64,000 bases of DNA from Sphingobacterium thalpophilum (GTDB taxonomy: Bacteria > Bacteroidota > Bacteroidia > Sphingobacteriales > Sphingobacteriaceae), in contig NZ_LR590484.1 of the NCBI RefSeq assembly GCF_901482695.1, forward strand, positions 2,294,001-2,358,000, in the 5' to 3' direction. The position numbers and the translations under genes are program-made. The notes under the pieces are model-generated. The model was given only the letters and a program-made list of their open reading frames with translations, searched no databases and was not told the origin of the DNA. Of the stretch, positions 37,152-46,033 are shown piece after piece (the first letter of the stretch is position 1; the number at the start of each line of letters is the position of its first letter).

Positions 37152-38894
37152 TTATTTCAGACGGATTTCAGATACGGATGTGCCTTGTGCAACCATCGGA
37201 AATACATTGTTTTCCTTTCCTACCATTACCTCCAGCAGGTATGCGCCATCGTGATCAAGCATGGTCTGTAATGCGTTGCGCAGATCCTTCCGTTCAGCAA
37301 TACGCTGGCCTTCGATATAATAGCCTTTTGCCACGGCAACGAAATCGGGACTGGTGATATTTACGAAAGAGTAACGTTTGTCATGGAACAATTGCTGCCA
37401 TTGGCGTACCATGCCTAAAAACTCGTTGTTCAGGATCAGAATTTTGACCTTTGCGCCAAACTGCATGATCGTGCCGAGTTCCTGGATCGTCATCTGTATG
37501 CCACCATCGCCGATGATGGCAACTACTGTCTTGTCCGGAGCACCATACCAGGCGCCGATTGCCGCCGGAAGACCAAAGCCCATTGTGCCCAGACCGCCCG
37601 AAGTTACATTTGATTTGCTGTTGTTGAACTTGGCATAACGGCAGGATACCATCTGGTGCTGGCCGACATCTGTGGTAATGATTGCGTCGCCGCCTGTCAG
37701 TTCATTCAGCACATTGATGACTTCGCCCATGGTCATGATATCCGTTTGTGGATGAAGTTCATTTTGGATGACTTCTTTGATTTCTTCCTTTTCAAGTTCA
37801 CGGAATTGTGCTAACCATTCCGAGTGGTCTGCAGCATTCACCAATTCGGTCAGCATCGGAAGAGACTCTTTACAGTCGCCCCATACTGGTACTGTCGTCT
37901 GCACATTTTTGTCGATCTCAGCAGGATCGATGTCCAGATGAATGACTTTAGCCTGCTTTGCATATTTGTCGAGCCGGCCTGTTACGCGGTCATCGAAGCG
38001 CATACCCACAGCAATCAGGACGTCGCACTCATTGGTCATGACATTGGGTGCGTAGTTGCCATGCATACCGAGCATGCCCACATGCAGCTTATGATCGGAA
38101 GGAAGTGCGCTCAGCCCCATCACTGTGGCTGCAGATGGAATTCCGGTTTTCTCAATAAAAGCTTTGAATTCTTCTTCGGCCTTCCCTAAGATCACTCCTT
38201 GTCCGAAAAGCACAAATGGTTTTTGAGCACTATTGATTAACGCAGCTGCCTGTTCGACGTATTCCTTGCGAACCTGCGGCGCGGGTCTGTAGCTACGTAC
38301 ATGGTTGCACTTTTCATAACCGAAATAATCAAATAACTGCAGTTGCGCATTCTTCGTAATGTCGATCAGTACCGGACCGGGACGGCCAGTGCTGGCAATA
38401 TAGAATGCTTTGGCGAGTGCTGCTGGAATTTCAGTTGCATCCGTGACTTGATAGTTCCATTTGGTGACTGGTGCGGTGATATTGATTACATCAGTTTCCT
38501 GAAATGCATCAGTGCCTAATAGGGAAGCAAAGACCTGACCTGTAATACAGACGATAGGGTTACTGTCGATCATGGCATCCGCCAGACCAGTAACTAGGTT
38601 GGTTGCTCCTGGGCCACTCGTCGCAAAGACGACACCTGTACGACCAGAAGTTCTTGCATAACCTTGGGCCGCATGGATTCCTCCTTGCTCATGGCGCACC
38701 AAAATATGCTTCAAACGATCCGTATAATCATAGAGGGCATCATAGATAGGCATGATTGCACCACCAGGATAGCCAAATACGGTATCAACTCCTTCGCTCA
38801 ATAAGGCTTCCAGTACAGCTTTCGATCCCGAAATTTGGGCGGGCGCTTTCTGCTTGGTTGCAGCCTTATTTTCTGTTATTTCCAGTGTACTCAT
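37152..38894 (-). CDS. ilvB: Acetolactate synthase catalytic (large) subunit
   Basis: 580 aa. TPP-dependent condensation of pyruvate with pyruvate or 2-oxobutanoate, first common step of valine, leucine and isoleucine synthesis. The catalytic Glu lies in RHEQGGIHAAQGYAR, the TPP motif in GDGGIQMTIQELGT with NNEFLGMV, and DIDPAEIDKN follows. The ATG at 38894 (MSTLEITENK) is preferred; a reading from 38972 adds 26 residues encoded by intergenic heptamer repeats and is rejected. Confidence 0.96.
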   Translation of the reverse strand: MSTLEITENKAATKQKAPAQISGSKAVLEALLSEGVDTVFGYPGGAIMPIYDALYDYTDRLKHILVRHEQGGIHAAQGYARTSGRTGVVFATSGPGATNLVTGLADAMIDSNPIVCITGQVFASLLGTDAFQETDVINITAPVTKWNYQVTDATEIPAALAKAFYIASTGRPGPVLIDITKNAQLQLFDYFGYEKCNHVRSYRPAPQVRKEYVEQAAALINSAQKPFVLFGQGVILGKAEEEFKAFIEKTGIPSAATVMGLSALPSDHKLHVGMLGMHGNYAPNVMTNECDVLIAVGMRFDDRVTGRLDKYAKQAKVIHLDIDPAEIDKNVQTTVPVWGDCKESLPMLTELVNAADHSEWLAQFRELEKEEIKEVIQNELHPQTDIMTMGEVINVLNELTGGDAIITTDVGQHQMVSCRYAKFNNSKSNVTSGGLGTMGFGLPAAIGAWYGAPDKTVVAIIGDGGIQMTIQELGTIMQFGAKVKILILNNEFLGMVRQWQQLFHDKRYSFVNITSPDFVAVAKGYYIEGQRIAERKDLRNALQTMLDHDGAYLLEVMVGKENNVFPMVAQGTSVSEIRLK

Positions 38895-38900
38895 ATTGAT

Positions 38901-38949
38901 TAGTATTGAGATATTAGATTTTAGATGAGAGACATTAGATTTGAGATTG
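38901..38949. repeat. Heptanucleotide tandem array C (7 units)
   Basis: Seven contiguous 7-mers: TAGTATT, GAGATAT, TAGATTT, TAGATGA, GAGACAT, TAGATTT, GAGATTG. The array starts 6 bp upstream of the ilvB ATG. It is the longest array of the family in the window. Confidence 0.85.
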
Positions 38950-38983
38950 AACTCTTCAGGCCTATGGCTCACTAAGTGTCTCC

Positions 38984-39018
38984 CACTTTTAACTTTTTAA
39001 TTTTGACTTTTAACTTCT
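38984..39018. repeat. Heptad array of the NACTTTT type
   Basis: Five contiguous 7-mers: CACTTTT, AACTTTT, TAATTTT, GACTTTT, AACTTCT. The array lies in the same ilvD-ilvB gap as array C, and its last unit overlaps the ilvD stop codon at 39017-39019. Confidence 0.7.
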
Positions 39019-40687
39019 ACAAATCCGTTACACAGCCTTCTGAGGCATCAGCCACGGTTTTGGCATATTTGTACAATACACCTTTGCTCACTTTCAGCGG
39101 CGGCTGTACCCAGGCTGCGCGGCGCTGTGCGATTTCCTCGTCGGAAAGTTGTACATTAATAGTATTGTTGACGGCGTCGATCTCGATGATATCGTCGTCT
39201 TTTACCATGCCGATTAACCCACCTTTATACGACTCAGGAGTGATATGACCGACAACAAAGCCGTGTGTTCCACCGGAGAAGCGGCCATCTGTAATCAAGG
39301 CAACAGATTTGCCTAGGCCGGCACCAATGATCAATGAGGTGGGTTTAAGCATTTCCGGCATGCCGGGGGCCCCCACTGGACCTTCATTTTTGATCACGAC
39401 GACATCTCCAGGCTTGATCCGGCCAGATTCGATACCGGCAACCAGATCGTGCTCCCCGTCAAATACCCGGGCAGGTCCAGTGAACTTTTCACCTTCTTTG
39501 CCTGAGATCTTGGCTACTGAACCTTTTTCTGCTAGATTTCCATAAAGGATCTGCAAGTGGCCTGTGGCCTTAATTGGATTGCTCAACGGCTGGATAATCG
39601 GCTGGTCATACTCCATAATGGACTTCACGTCAGCTAAGTTCTCCGCGATGGTTTTACCGGTTACGGTGAGACAGTCTCCATGAAGCAGACCTTCGTCCAG
39701 AAGATATTTCATAACAGCCGGTGTGCCACCATACTGCTGTAAGTCCTGCATCAGATATTTGCCTGAAGGCTTAAAGTCTGCTAGAACCGGTGTCTCATCG
39801 CTCATCCGCTGAAAATCATCTTGTGTGATGTCAACGCCTACCGCTTTACCGATGGCAATGAAATGGAGAACAGCATTTGTACTGCCGCCTAAGATCACAA
39901 TGGTGCGCAAGGCATTCTCAAATGCTTTGCGAGTCATGATATCAGATGGCTTAATATCTTTTTCCAACAGGATACGGATATATTTTCCTGCTTCCAGGCA
40001 TTCCTTCTTCTTCGCTTCGGATATCGCAGGATTTGAGGAGGAGTATGGTAAGCTCATGCCTAGAGCTTCGATTGCAGAGGCCATTGTATTGGCGGTATAC
40101 ATCCCGCCACAGGCGCCTGCACCGGGGCAAGTGTGTTTGATGATCCCCTCATAATCTTCATCCGAGAGGTTACCACAAATGCGTTGACCCAAGGCTTCAA
40201 AAGCAGACACAATATTCAGTTCCTGGCCTTTATAATGACCGGGAGCGATAGTGCCACCGTATACCATCAGCGAGGGACGGTCCAAGCGAGCCATGGCCAT
40301 AATCGCACCGGGCATATTTTTATCACAGCCGGGTATAGAGATCAGCCCGTCATAGTATTGACCACCACAGATCGTTTCGATACTGTCGGCAATCACGTCA
40401 CGGCTAACCAATGAATAACGCATGCCATCCGTACCATTGCTCATGCCATCGCTGACACCGATCGTACCGAAGGTCAAGCCTACCAAGTCATTGTCCCAGA
40501 CGCCTTTTTTGACGATTTGGGCCAAATCATTTAAGTGCATATTACACGTATTACCATCATATCCCATGCTGGCAATACCCACCTGCGCCTTGTTCATATC
40601 GGCATCTGTAAGACCGATTCCGTAAAGCATCGCTTTAGCAGCAGGTTGCGTTTCGTCTTGTGTAAATGTACGGCTGTATTTATTCAT
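39017..40687 (-). CDS. ilvD: Dihydroxy-acid dehydratase
   Basis: About 556 aa. Dehydrates dihydroxy acids to 2-oxo acids, the step before transamination in valine and isoleucine synthesis; an Fe-S enzyme. Cysteines in [22 protein letters not shown] and [13 protein letters not shown] fit cluster binding, and [16 protein letters not shown] is diagnostic. The start at 40687 (MNKYSRTF) resembles homologues; a start at 40717 would add ten residues and overlap the ilvE stop by 17 bp. Either way it is tightly coupled to ilvE. Confidence 0.96.
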   Translation of the reverse strand: MNKYSRTFTQDETQPAAKAMLYGIGLTDADMNKAQVGIASMGYDGNTCNMHLNDLAQIVKKGVWDNDLVGLTFGTIGVSDGMSNGTDGMRYSLVSRDVIADSIETICGGQYYDGLISIPGCDKNMPGAIMAMARLDRPSLMVYGGTIAPGHYKGQELNIVSAFEALGQRICGNLSDEDYEGIIKHTCPGAGACGGMYTANTMASAIEALGMSLPYSSSNPAISEAKKKECLEAGKYIRILLEKDIKPSDIMTRKAFENALRTIVILGGSTNAVLHFIAIGKAVGVDITQDDFQRMSDETPVLADFKPSGKYLMQDLQQYGGTPAVMKYLLDEGLLHGDCLTVTGKTIAENLADVKSIMEYDQPIIQPLSNPIKATGHLQILYGNLAEKGSVAKISGKEGEKFTGPARVFDGEHDLVAGIESGRIKPGDVVVIKNEGPVGAPGMPEMLKPTSLIIGAGLGKSVALITDGRFSGGTHGFVVGHITPESYKGGLIGMVKDDDIIEIDAVNNTINVQLSDEEIAQRRAAWVQPPLKVSKGVLYKYAKTVADASEGCVTDL

Positions 40688-40700
40688 TGCATTTTCGCCG

Positions 40701-41591
40701 TTAGATGATGACTTCATAATTTTCGTTCTCTAATACTAAATTTTTATATCTTCTTTGGATGGATGCTCCTATGCTGTGTTCCCACGCTTCTGTATAGGTG
40801 ACATCGTCCACTTGTTTGATCCCAATAATTTCGGCTGCAGTGCCACATAAGAAGGCGCTGTCGGCGCGGTATATATCCTCCACTGTGAGCTGTTTCTCAA
40901 TGACTTCGAAGTTCAGCTTTTTGCAGATGTTTTTAACAGTCTGCCGGGTAATACCCGGAAAGATGTTTTTCACAGGGGGAGTGTAGATTTTGAAATCCTT
41001 TTCAATAAAAATGTTTTCGCTGGAAGCCTGGGCCACATATCCTTCGTGATCGAGCATCAGGGCTTCGTCATATCCCTTGTTGATCGCTTCCGTAGTTGCG
41101 AGGATGGAGTTCACGTAATGGCCTGAAATCTTGGAGTCTGTTCTAAAAGACTTCGGATTAGGTCTTTTGATGTCCGTGACACAAACGCGGAGGAGATTCT
41201 GACCAAGATAAGGTCCCCATTCCCAAGCGGCAATCATAATATCAGCTTCGGAGGAGGAGGTCAGATGCATATTAGACCCAGTCAGCACCAAGGGACGGAT
41301 ATAGGCCTCCCTTAGGTTGTTGACCGCCAACAGCTCATAGCACTTTTCTATGAGTTCGCGGTTGCTCCATGTGTAGGGGATGTTGACTGCTTCGCATGAT
41401 TTTTTCAACCGGTCAAAATGCTGGTCGGCTTTAAAGATACGAGGACCATTATGGGTATTGTACGCACGTAGACCATCGAATACGGCATAGCCATAATGAA
41501 GCGATTGAGCGAAGGGATCCAATGCAGCTTCGGAAGCTTTCACGAAAGCTCCATTTAAATAAATCAATGTGTTCTTGTCGTAGTATTTCAT
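40701..41591 (-). CDS. ilvE: Branched-chain amino acid aminotransferase
   Basis: 296 aa. PLP-dependent fold type IV enzyme making valine, leucine and isoleucine from 2-oxo acids. The N-terminus is [20 protein letters not shown], then [13 protein letters not shown]. The PLP-Lys region lies at [29 protein letters not shown], and [13 protein letters not shown] and FPGITRQTV follow. The ATG at 41591 ([11 protein letters not shown]) matches the family; an in-frame ATG at 41651 adds 20 atypical residues. It is the first gene of the operon. Confidence 0.95.
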   Translation of the reverse strand: MKYYDKNTLIYLNGAFVKASEAALDPFAQSLHYGYAVFDGLRAYNTHNGPRIFKADQHFDRLKKSCEAVNIPYTWSNRELIEKCYELLAVNNLREAYIRPLVLTGSNMHLTSSSEADIMIAAWEWGPYLGQNLLRVCVTDIKRPNPKSFRTDSKISGHYVNSILATTEAINKGYDEALMLDHEGYVAQASSENIFIEKDFKIYTPPVKNIFPGITRQTVKNICKKLNFEVIEKQLTVEDIYRADSAFLCGTAAEIIGIKQVDDVTYTEAWEHSIGASIQRRYKNLVLENENYEVII

Positions 41592-41934
41592 AACCCTAAA
41601 ATTTACCTTGTTAAATATTTCCCTTAGTTCCGGTTTTTGGCGGTAAATCATGCAGTCCCAAGCTTTCGCATAGAGTCCGGATTTTCATTTCCTCAAGGTA
41701 GCAGGATTTACAATAATTGGCAATAGGCAAAGTGCGAATTTTGTATTTAGAATAAAATTTTATGTTAATTAAATTTTATGTGTTTTAAAATTGATTTATT
41801 GTATAAATATAGATTTAAATTTTGTTAGTCGTATACCGTATTTAAAATTGGTCTACGCTGTCAAAAAATTATTTTTTGTTACAAACGCGAAAATTCTTCC
41901 TAAAATGAAGGAATTGTCAAAAAAACTTTAAAAA
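41592..41934. other. Upstream region of the ilv-leu operon
   Basis: AT-rich intergenic DNA carrying the possible leader ORF near ilvE. No TAnnTTTG element or known riboswitch core was found on the minus strand, so the promoter is not located. Confidence 0.5.
41611..41688 (-). CDS. Possible 25-codon leader ORF upstream of ilvE
   Basis: An ATG preceded by GAGGAA opens a frame of 25 codons (starting MKIRTLCESLGLHDL) ending in TAA 20 bp before the ilvE ATG. It holds four Leu and two Ile but no Val and no run of them. GTAAATC upstream and GATTTAC inside it could pair around the start. It could be a leader peptide of an attenuator or chance. Confidence 0.25.
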   Translation of the reverse strand: MKIRTLCESLGLHDLPPKTGTKGNI

Positions 41935-41966
41935 AAAAGCTTCCGATATTTCTACCGGAAGCTTTT
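41935..41966 (-). terminator. Terminator of atpC
   Basis: An 11-bp stem AAAAGCTTCCG/CGGAAGCTTTT around a 10-nt loop. On the minus strand it ends in a run of at least eight T, 24 bp after the atpC stop. Confidence 0.9.
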
Positions 41967-41989
41967 CAATGTGTATAAAATCGATTGAT

Positions 41990-42238
41990 TTAATCTCCGA
42001 TAATTCCTTCAGCAAGCACGGTAATGACATTGTCTTTTGCTTCCACAACACCACCCTTAATGAACACTTCTTGTCCACCTTTACCTTGTTGAATAATTAC
42101 CTTTCCATCTTCCAAAGTAGACACAATGGCAGCGTGGTCCTTCAGGATCTGAAAAGAGCCTGCAGAGCCAGGTACGGTAACGGATGTTACTTCGCCTTCG
42201 TATACTAATTTGTCTGGAGTGATAATTGTTAATTTCAT
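41990..42238 (-). CDS. atpC: F1Fo ATP synthase epsilon subunit, short form
   Basis: 82 aa. MKLTIITPDKLVYEGEVTSVTVPGSAGSFQILKDHAAIVSTLEDG is the N-terminal beta-sandwich that contacts gamma and the c-ring. The C-terminal two-helix domain that inhibits ATP hydrolysis in E. coli epsilon (139 aa) is absent. It follows atpD by 108 bp of repeat-rich DNA. The other F1Fo genes are not in the window, a split common in Bacteroidota. Confidence 0.94.
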   Translation of the reverse strand: MKLTIITPDKLVYEGEVTSVTVPGSAGSFQILKDHAAIVSTLEDGKVIIQQGKGGQEVFIKGGVVEAKDNVITVLAEGIIGD

Positions 42239-42244
42239 TATGCT

Positions 42245-42279
42245 TAGATATAAGATTTGAGATATGAGATTTGAGAACT
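42245..42279. repeat. Heptanucleotide tandem array D (5 units)
   Basis: TAGATAT, AAGATTT, GAGATAT, GAGATTT, GAGAACT, starting 6 bp upstream of the atpC ATG. It includes a 14-bp direct repeat (42246-42259 and 42260-42273, one mismatch). Confidence 0.8.
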
Positions 42280-42292
42280 TTAGGTTTTCAAA

Positions 42293-42342
42293 TAGATATG
42301 AGATAATCGAAAGTCTATTATCTCATATCTAATGTCTATATC
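42293..42342. repeat. Inverted heptad units forming a 15-bp hairpin between atpD and atpC
   Basis: TAGATAT-GAGATAA (42293-42306) is followed by reverse-oriented units CTATTAT, CTCATAT, CTAATGT, CTATATC (42315-42342). Bases 42293-42307 pair perfectly with 42317-42331 around a 9-nt loop. No U-tract follows on the transcribed strand. Confidence 0.75.
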
Positions 42343-42346
42343 TAAA

Positions 42347-44125
<1,779 letters not shown>

Positions 44126-44170
44126 AATCGACCTGAAGGCAGCCCATCTGGCCTCTGCTTCAGGTCGATT
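44126..44170 (-). terminator. Terminator of the coiled-coil protein gene
   Basis: A 13-bp perfect stem (44126-44138 with 44158-44170). On the minus strand GCATTTTTGG follows, 31 bp after the stop at 44202. Confidence 0.75.
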
Positions 44171-44201
44171 TATGTCTTTATATTCTATACTTAGTTTACT
44201 G

Positions 44202-44852
44202 CTATATTTTTTTATTTAATTCATCTTGCAACTGCCGTTTGAGTAACTGCTCTTTTTCCATGGCTTTTTTACGGAACGCTGCGAACTCCTCCTGAGACTG
44301 TTCGGCAGTTTTCTGAAATTCTACGGTATCCACCTTCGCTTTTCTATAGGAGAATAAAAAGATAAAGGTAGCAATAGCCAACACCGCTATTATGGTCCAG
44401 ACCACAGTGCTATATAAACCTTTGGAAGTATTGATTCCCATGAAGGAGAAGCTGTCGGTTTTTTCTTTTTCCTGTGCCAGCTGGTCCTTTAATGTTTGGA
44501 TAGAATCCTGAAGATTTTTTGTGTTTGCTGTATAATTACTCGATGTTGACTTTAAGCTGTTGATCTCTTTATGCAATTTACTTACCGTGTCAATAACATT
44601 CTTTCGGATAATATCGAGGTTGGTCTTACGGACCATTTTAAAGTCATAATTGTTTTTAGAGATATAGTTCAAGTGATCAAATTGGTTGGCCAAGCTTCCT
44701 TTTCTTAGTCCATCTGGGCTGTACTTATAGGCATTATTCGGCTGTGCGGCTCCTGTCACTGGCGTCGCAGCAGGTGTTTGGGCCTGTAATGACGAGTACG
44801 ATGAAATAATTAAAGCCATTAAGAATATAAATGCGAATTTCAATTTGCTCAT
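44202..44852 (-). CDS. Membrane-anchored coiled-coil protein of unknown function
   Basis: 216 aa. Signal peptide (to about 25, SLQAQ), a Pro/Ala-rich linker, a coiled-coil-prone region about 75-131 (heptad-rich, KLHKEINSLKSTSSN, LKDQLAQEKEKT), one transmembrane helix about 148-168 (TVVWTIIAVLAIATFIFLFSY) and a charged cytoplasmic helix to the end. Similar Bacteroidota proteins sometimes carry a tRNA methyltransferase label, but nothing here resembles that enzyme fold. Function unknown. It is a single gene. Confidence 0.8.
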   Translation of the reverse strand: MSKLKFAFIFLMALIISSYSSLQAQTPAATPVTGAAQPNNAYKYSPDGLRKGSLANQFDHLNYISKNNYDFKMVRKTNLDIIRKNVIDTVSKLHKEINSLKSTSSNYTANTKNLQDSIQTLKDQLAQEKEKTDSFSFMGINTSKGLYSTVVWTIIAVLAIATFIFLFSYRKAKVDTVEFQKTAEQSQEEFAAFRKKAMEKEQLLKRQLQDELNKKI

Positions 44853-45001
44853 ATTGTCTATTTTGTAAAAATAAGTTTAATCAGTTCAAACCAGCTACAA
44901 AGCTAGCATATGCTTGTGATAAATATAAGGAATTATTGAAAAAATGAAAATTCGAAGTGAAATATATTCTTTTCGGTTTTTATTTTTATTTAAAAATACG
45001 T

Positions 45002-45706
45002 TTATCGATCCATGGACCAGCTGGGAAGATAACGTAAAAAAGACATGATTTTTTCCTTATATACGGCTGTGTCCAATTTAAAATAATACGCCCCTTTCTT
45101 CGAGTTTTCCTTGTCCTTTTCTTTCAGTTTGATCAGTAGGCCAGATGAAAGTAATTTACGGCTAAAGTTGCGCTTGTCGAGCTCGATATTGTAAACCCCT
45201 TCGTATAGCGCGGCAATTTGCGGAATGGTAAACTTTTCAGGCAAAAGTTCAAATAAAATCGGGTATAGGGCAGCTTTCATGCGGAGCCGATGTTGTGCGG
45301 CGCTGATCATTTGATCATGGTCAAAAATAAGTGCTGGATATTTTTGCAAAGGAAACCATTTCGCTTCGTAATCGTCGCTCAAAATATGTTTGTACTGTTG
45401 GGTATCAATCAGAGCAAAATAGCATATGCTGACTACACGATGGTTTGGTTCTCTTTTTGGGTCACCAAAAACACTGCATTGCTCCATATATACATTTTCT
45501 AACCCGGTCAATTGTTTCAATATACGGCTGGCCGCCTCCTCGGGACTTTCGTTCGGCTGAACAAAGCCGCCCATTAAACTCCATTTATTCCTTTCGGGTT
45601 CGAAATCCCGCTTAATCAATAAAATTTCCAGCGACTCTCCATTAAAACCAAATATGATACAGTCAATCGCGAGTAGGATACCTGAATCTTTCTTGTAATA
45701 TTCCAT
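45002..45706 (-). CDS. araR: Nudix-type transcriptional regulator of arabinose use (AraR-like)
   Basis: 234 aa. An N-terminal Nudix fold (about 1-140) carries a degenerate Nudix box: after Gly47, Glu53 and Arg61 the three catalytic acidic positions are Ile62, Gln65 and Leu66, so hydrolysis is unlikely. The C-terminal winged helix (about 145-200, FTIPQIAALYEGVYNIELDK and NFSRKLLSSGLLIKL) should bind DNA. This is the NrtR/AraR architecture; in Bacteroides thetaiotaomicron such a protein represses arabinose genes and is released by L-arabinose. It is divergent from araB, which supports the same job here. Confidence 0.85.
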   Translation of the reverse strand: MEYYKKDSGILLAIDCIIFGFNGESLEILLIKRDFEPERNKWSLMGGFVQPNESPEEAASRILKQLTGLENVYMEQCSVFGDPKREPNHRVVSICYFALIDTQQYKHILSDDYEAKWFPLQKYPALIFDHDQMISAAQHRLRMKAALYPILFELLPEKFTIPQIAALYEGVYNIELDKRNFSRKLLSSGLLIKLKEKDKENSKKGAYYFKLDTAVYKEKIMSFLRYLPSWSMDR

Positions 45707-46033
45707 TGTTTATTGTTATTTATCTAATTTTTTTGATCTCAATCCATCCGTCGTTGTAAAACTCAAAAAGTAAGCCGCTTGAATAAATGTAATATTGGTC
45801 AGTATAAAGCAAAAAAACGTTTAGAACGATGTCTGGATACGACTTGAGCTCTCCATCATTTGACAGGATGAAGTTAGTTCAATTTTTTAAAAATGAAAAT
45901 TTTCTTTCATATTTAAAAAAATAAATGTTTATTTGACACTAATTATTTATTAAGTCCTTATTTAATGTAGGGGATTCGTGAATAAGGTGCTATGCACCAG
46001 TTAGATTATTGTTATAAACCAAATTCAGCTAAA
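45707..46033. other. Divergent araR-araB control region, 327 bp
   Basis: Contains the two palindromes at 45886-45933 and AT-rich DNA up to araB. No exact TAnnTTTG is present on the plus strand. No other gene is seen. Confidence 0.55.
45886..45917. promoter_or_regulatory. Candidate AraR operator: 32-bp quasi-palindrome
   Basis: TTTAAAAATGAAA (45886-45898) and TTTCATATTTAAA (45905-45917) are reverse complements at 12 of 13 positions around a 6-bp spacer. The core ATGAAA-N6-TTTCAT is perfect. A second palindrome, AATAAA-TG-TTTATT, lies at 45920-45933. Both are in the araR-araB divergent region, 117-148 bp before the araB ATG. Confidence 0.5.

Noticed and set aside
38895..38972. N-terminal extension of IlvB
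   Set aside because: The 26 extra residues are translated from the heptad repeats and have the repeated NLKSNVSHLKSN pattern, not protein-like conservation.
41592..41651. In-frame N-terminal extension of IlvE from the ATG at 41651
   Set aside because: The 20 added residues do not resemble the aminotransferase N-terminus, which begins at [14 protein letters not shown].
41640..41710. Riboswitch upstream of ilvE
   Set aside because: A short closing stem is possible, but no conserved core of the SAM, TPP or other riboswitches I know is present.
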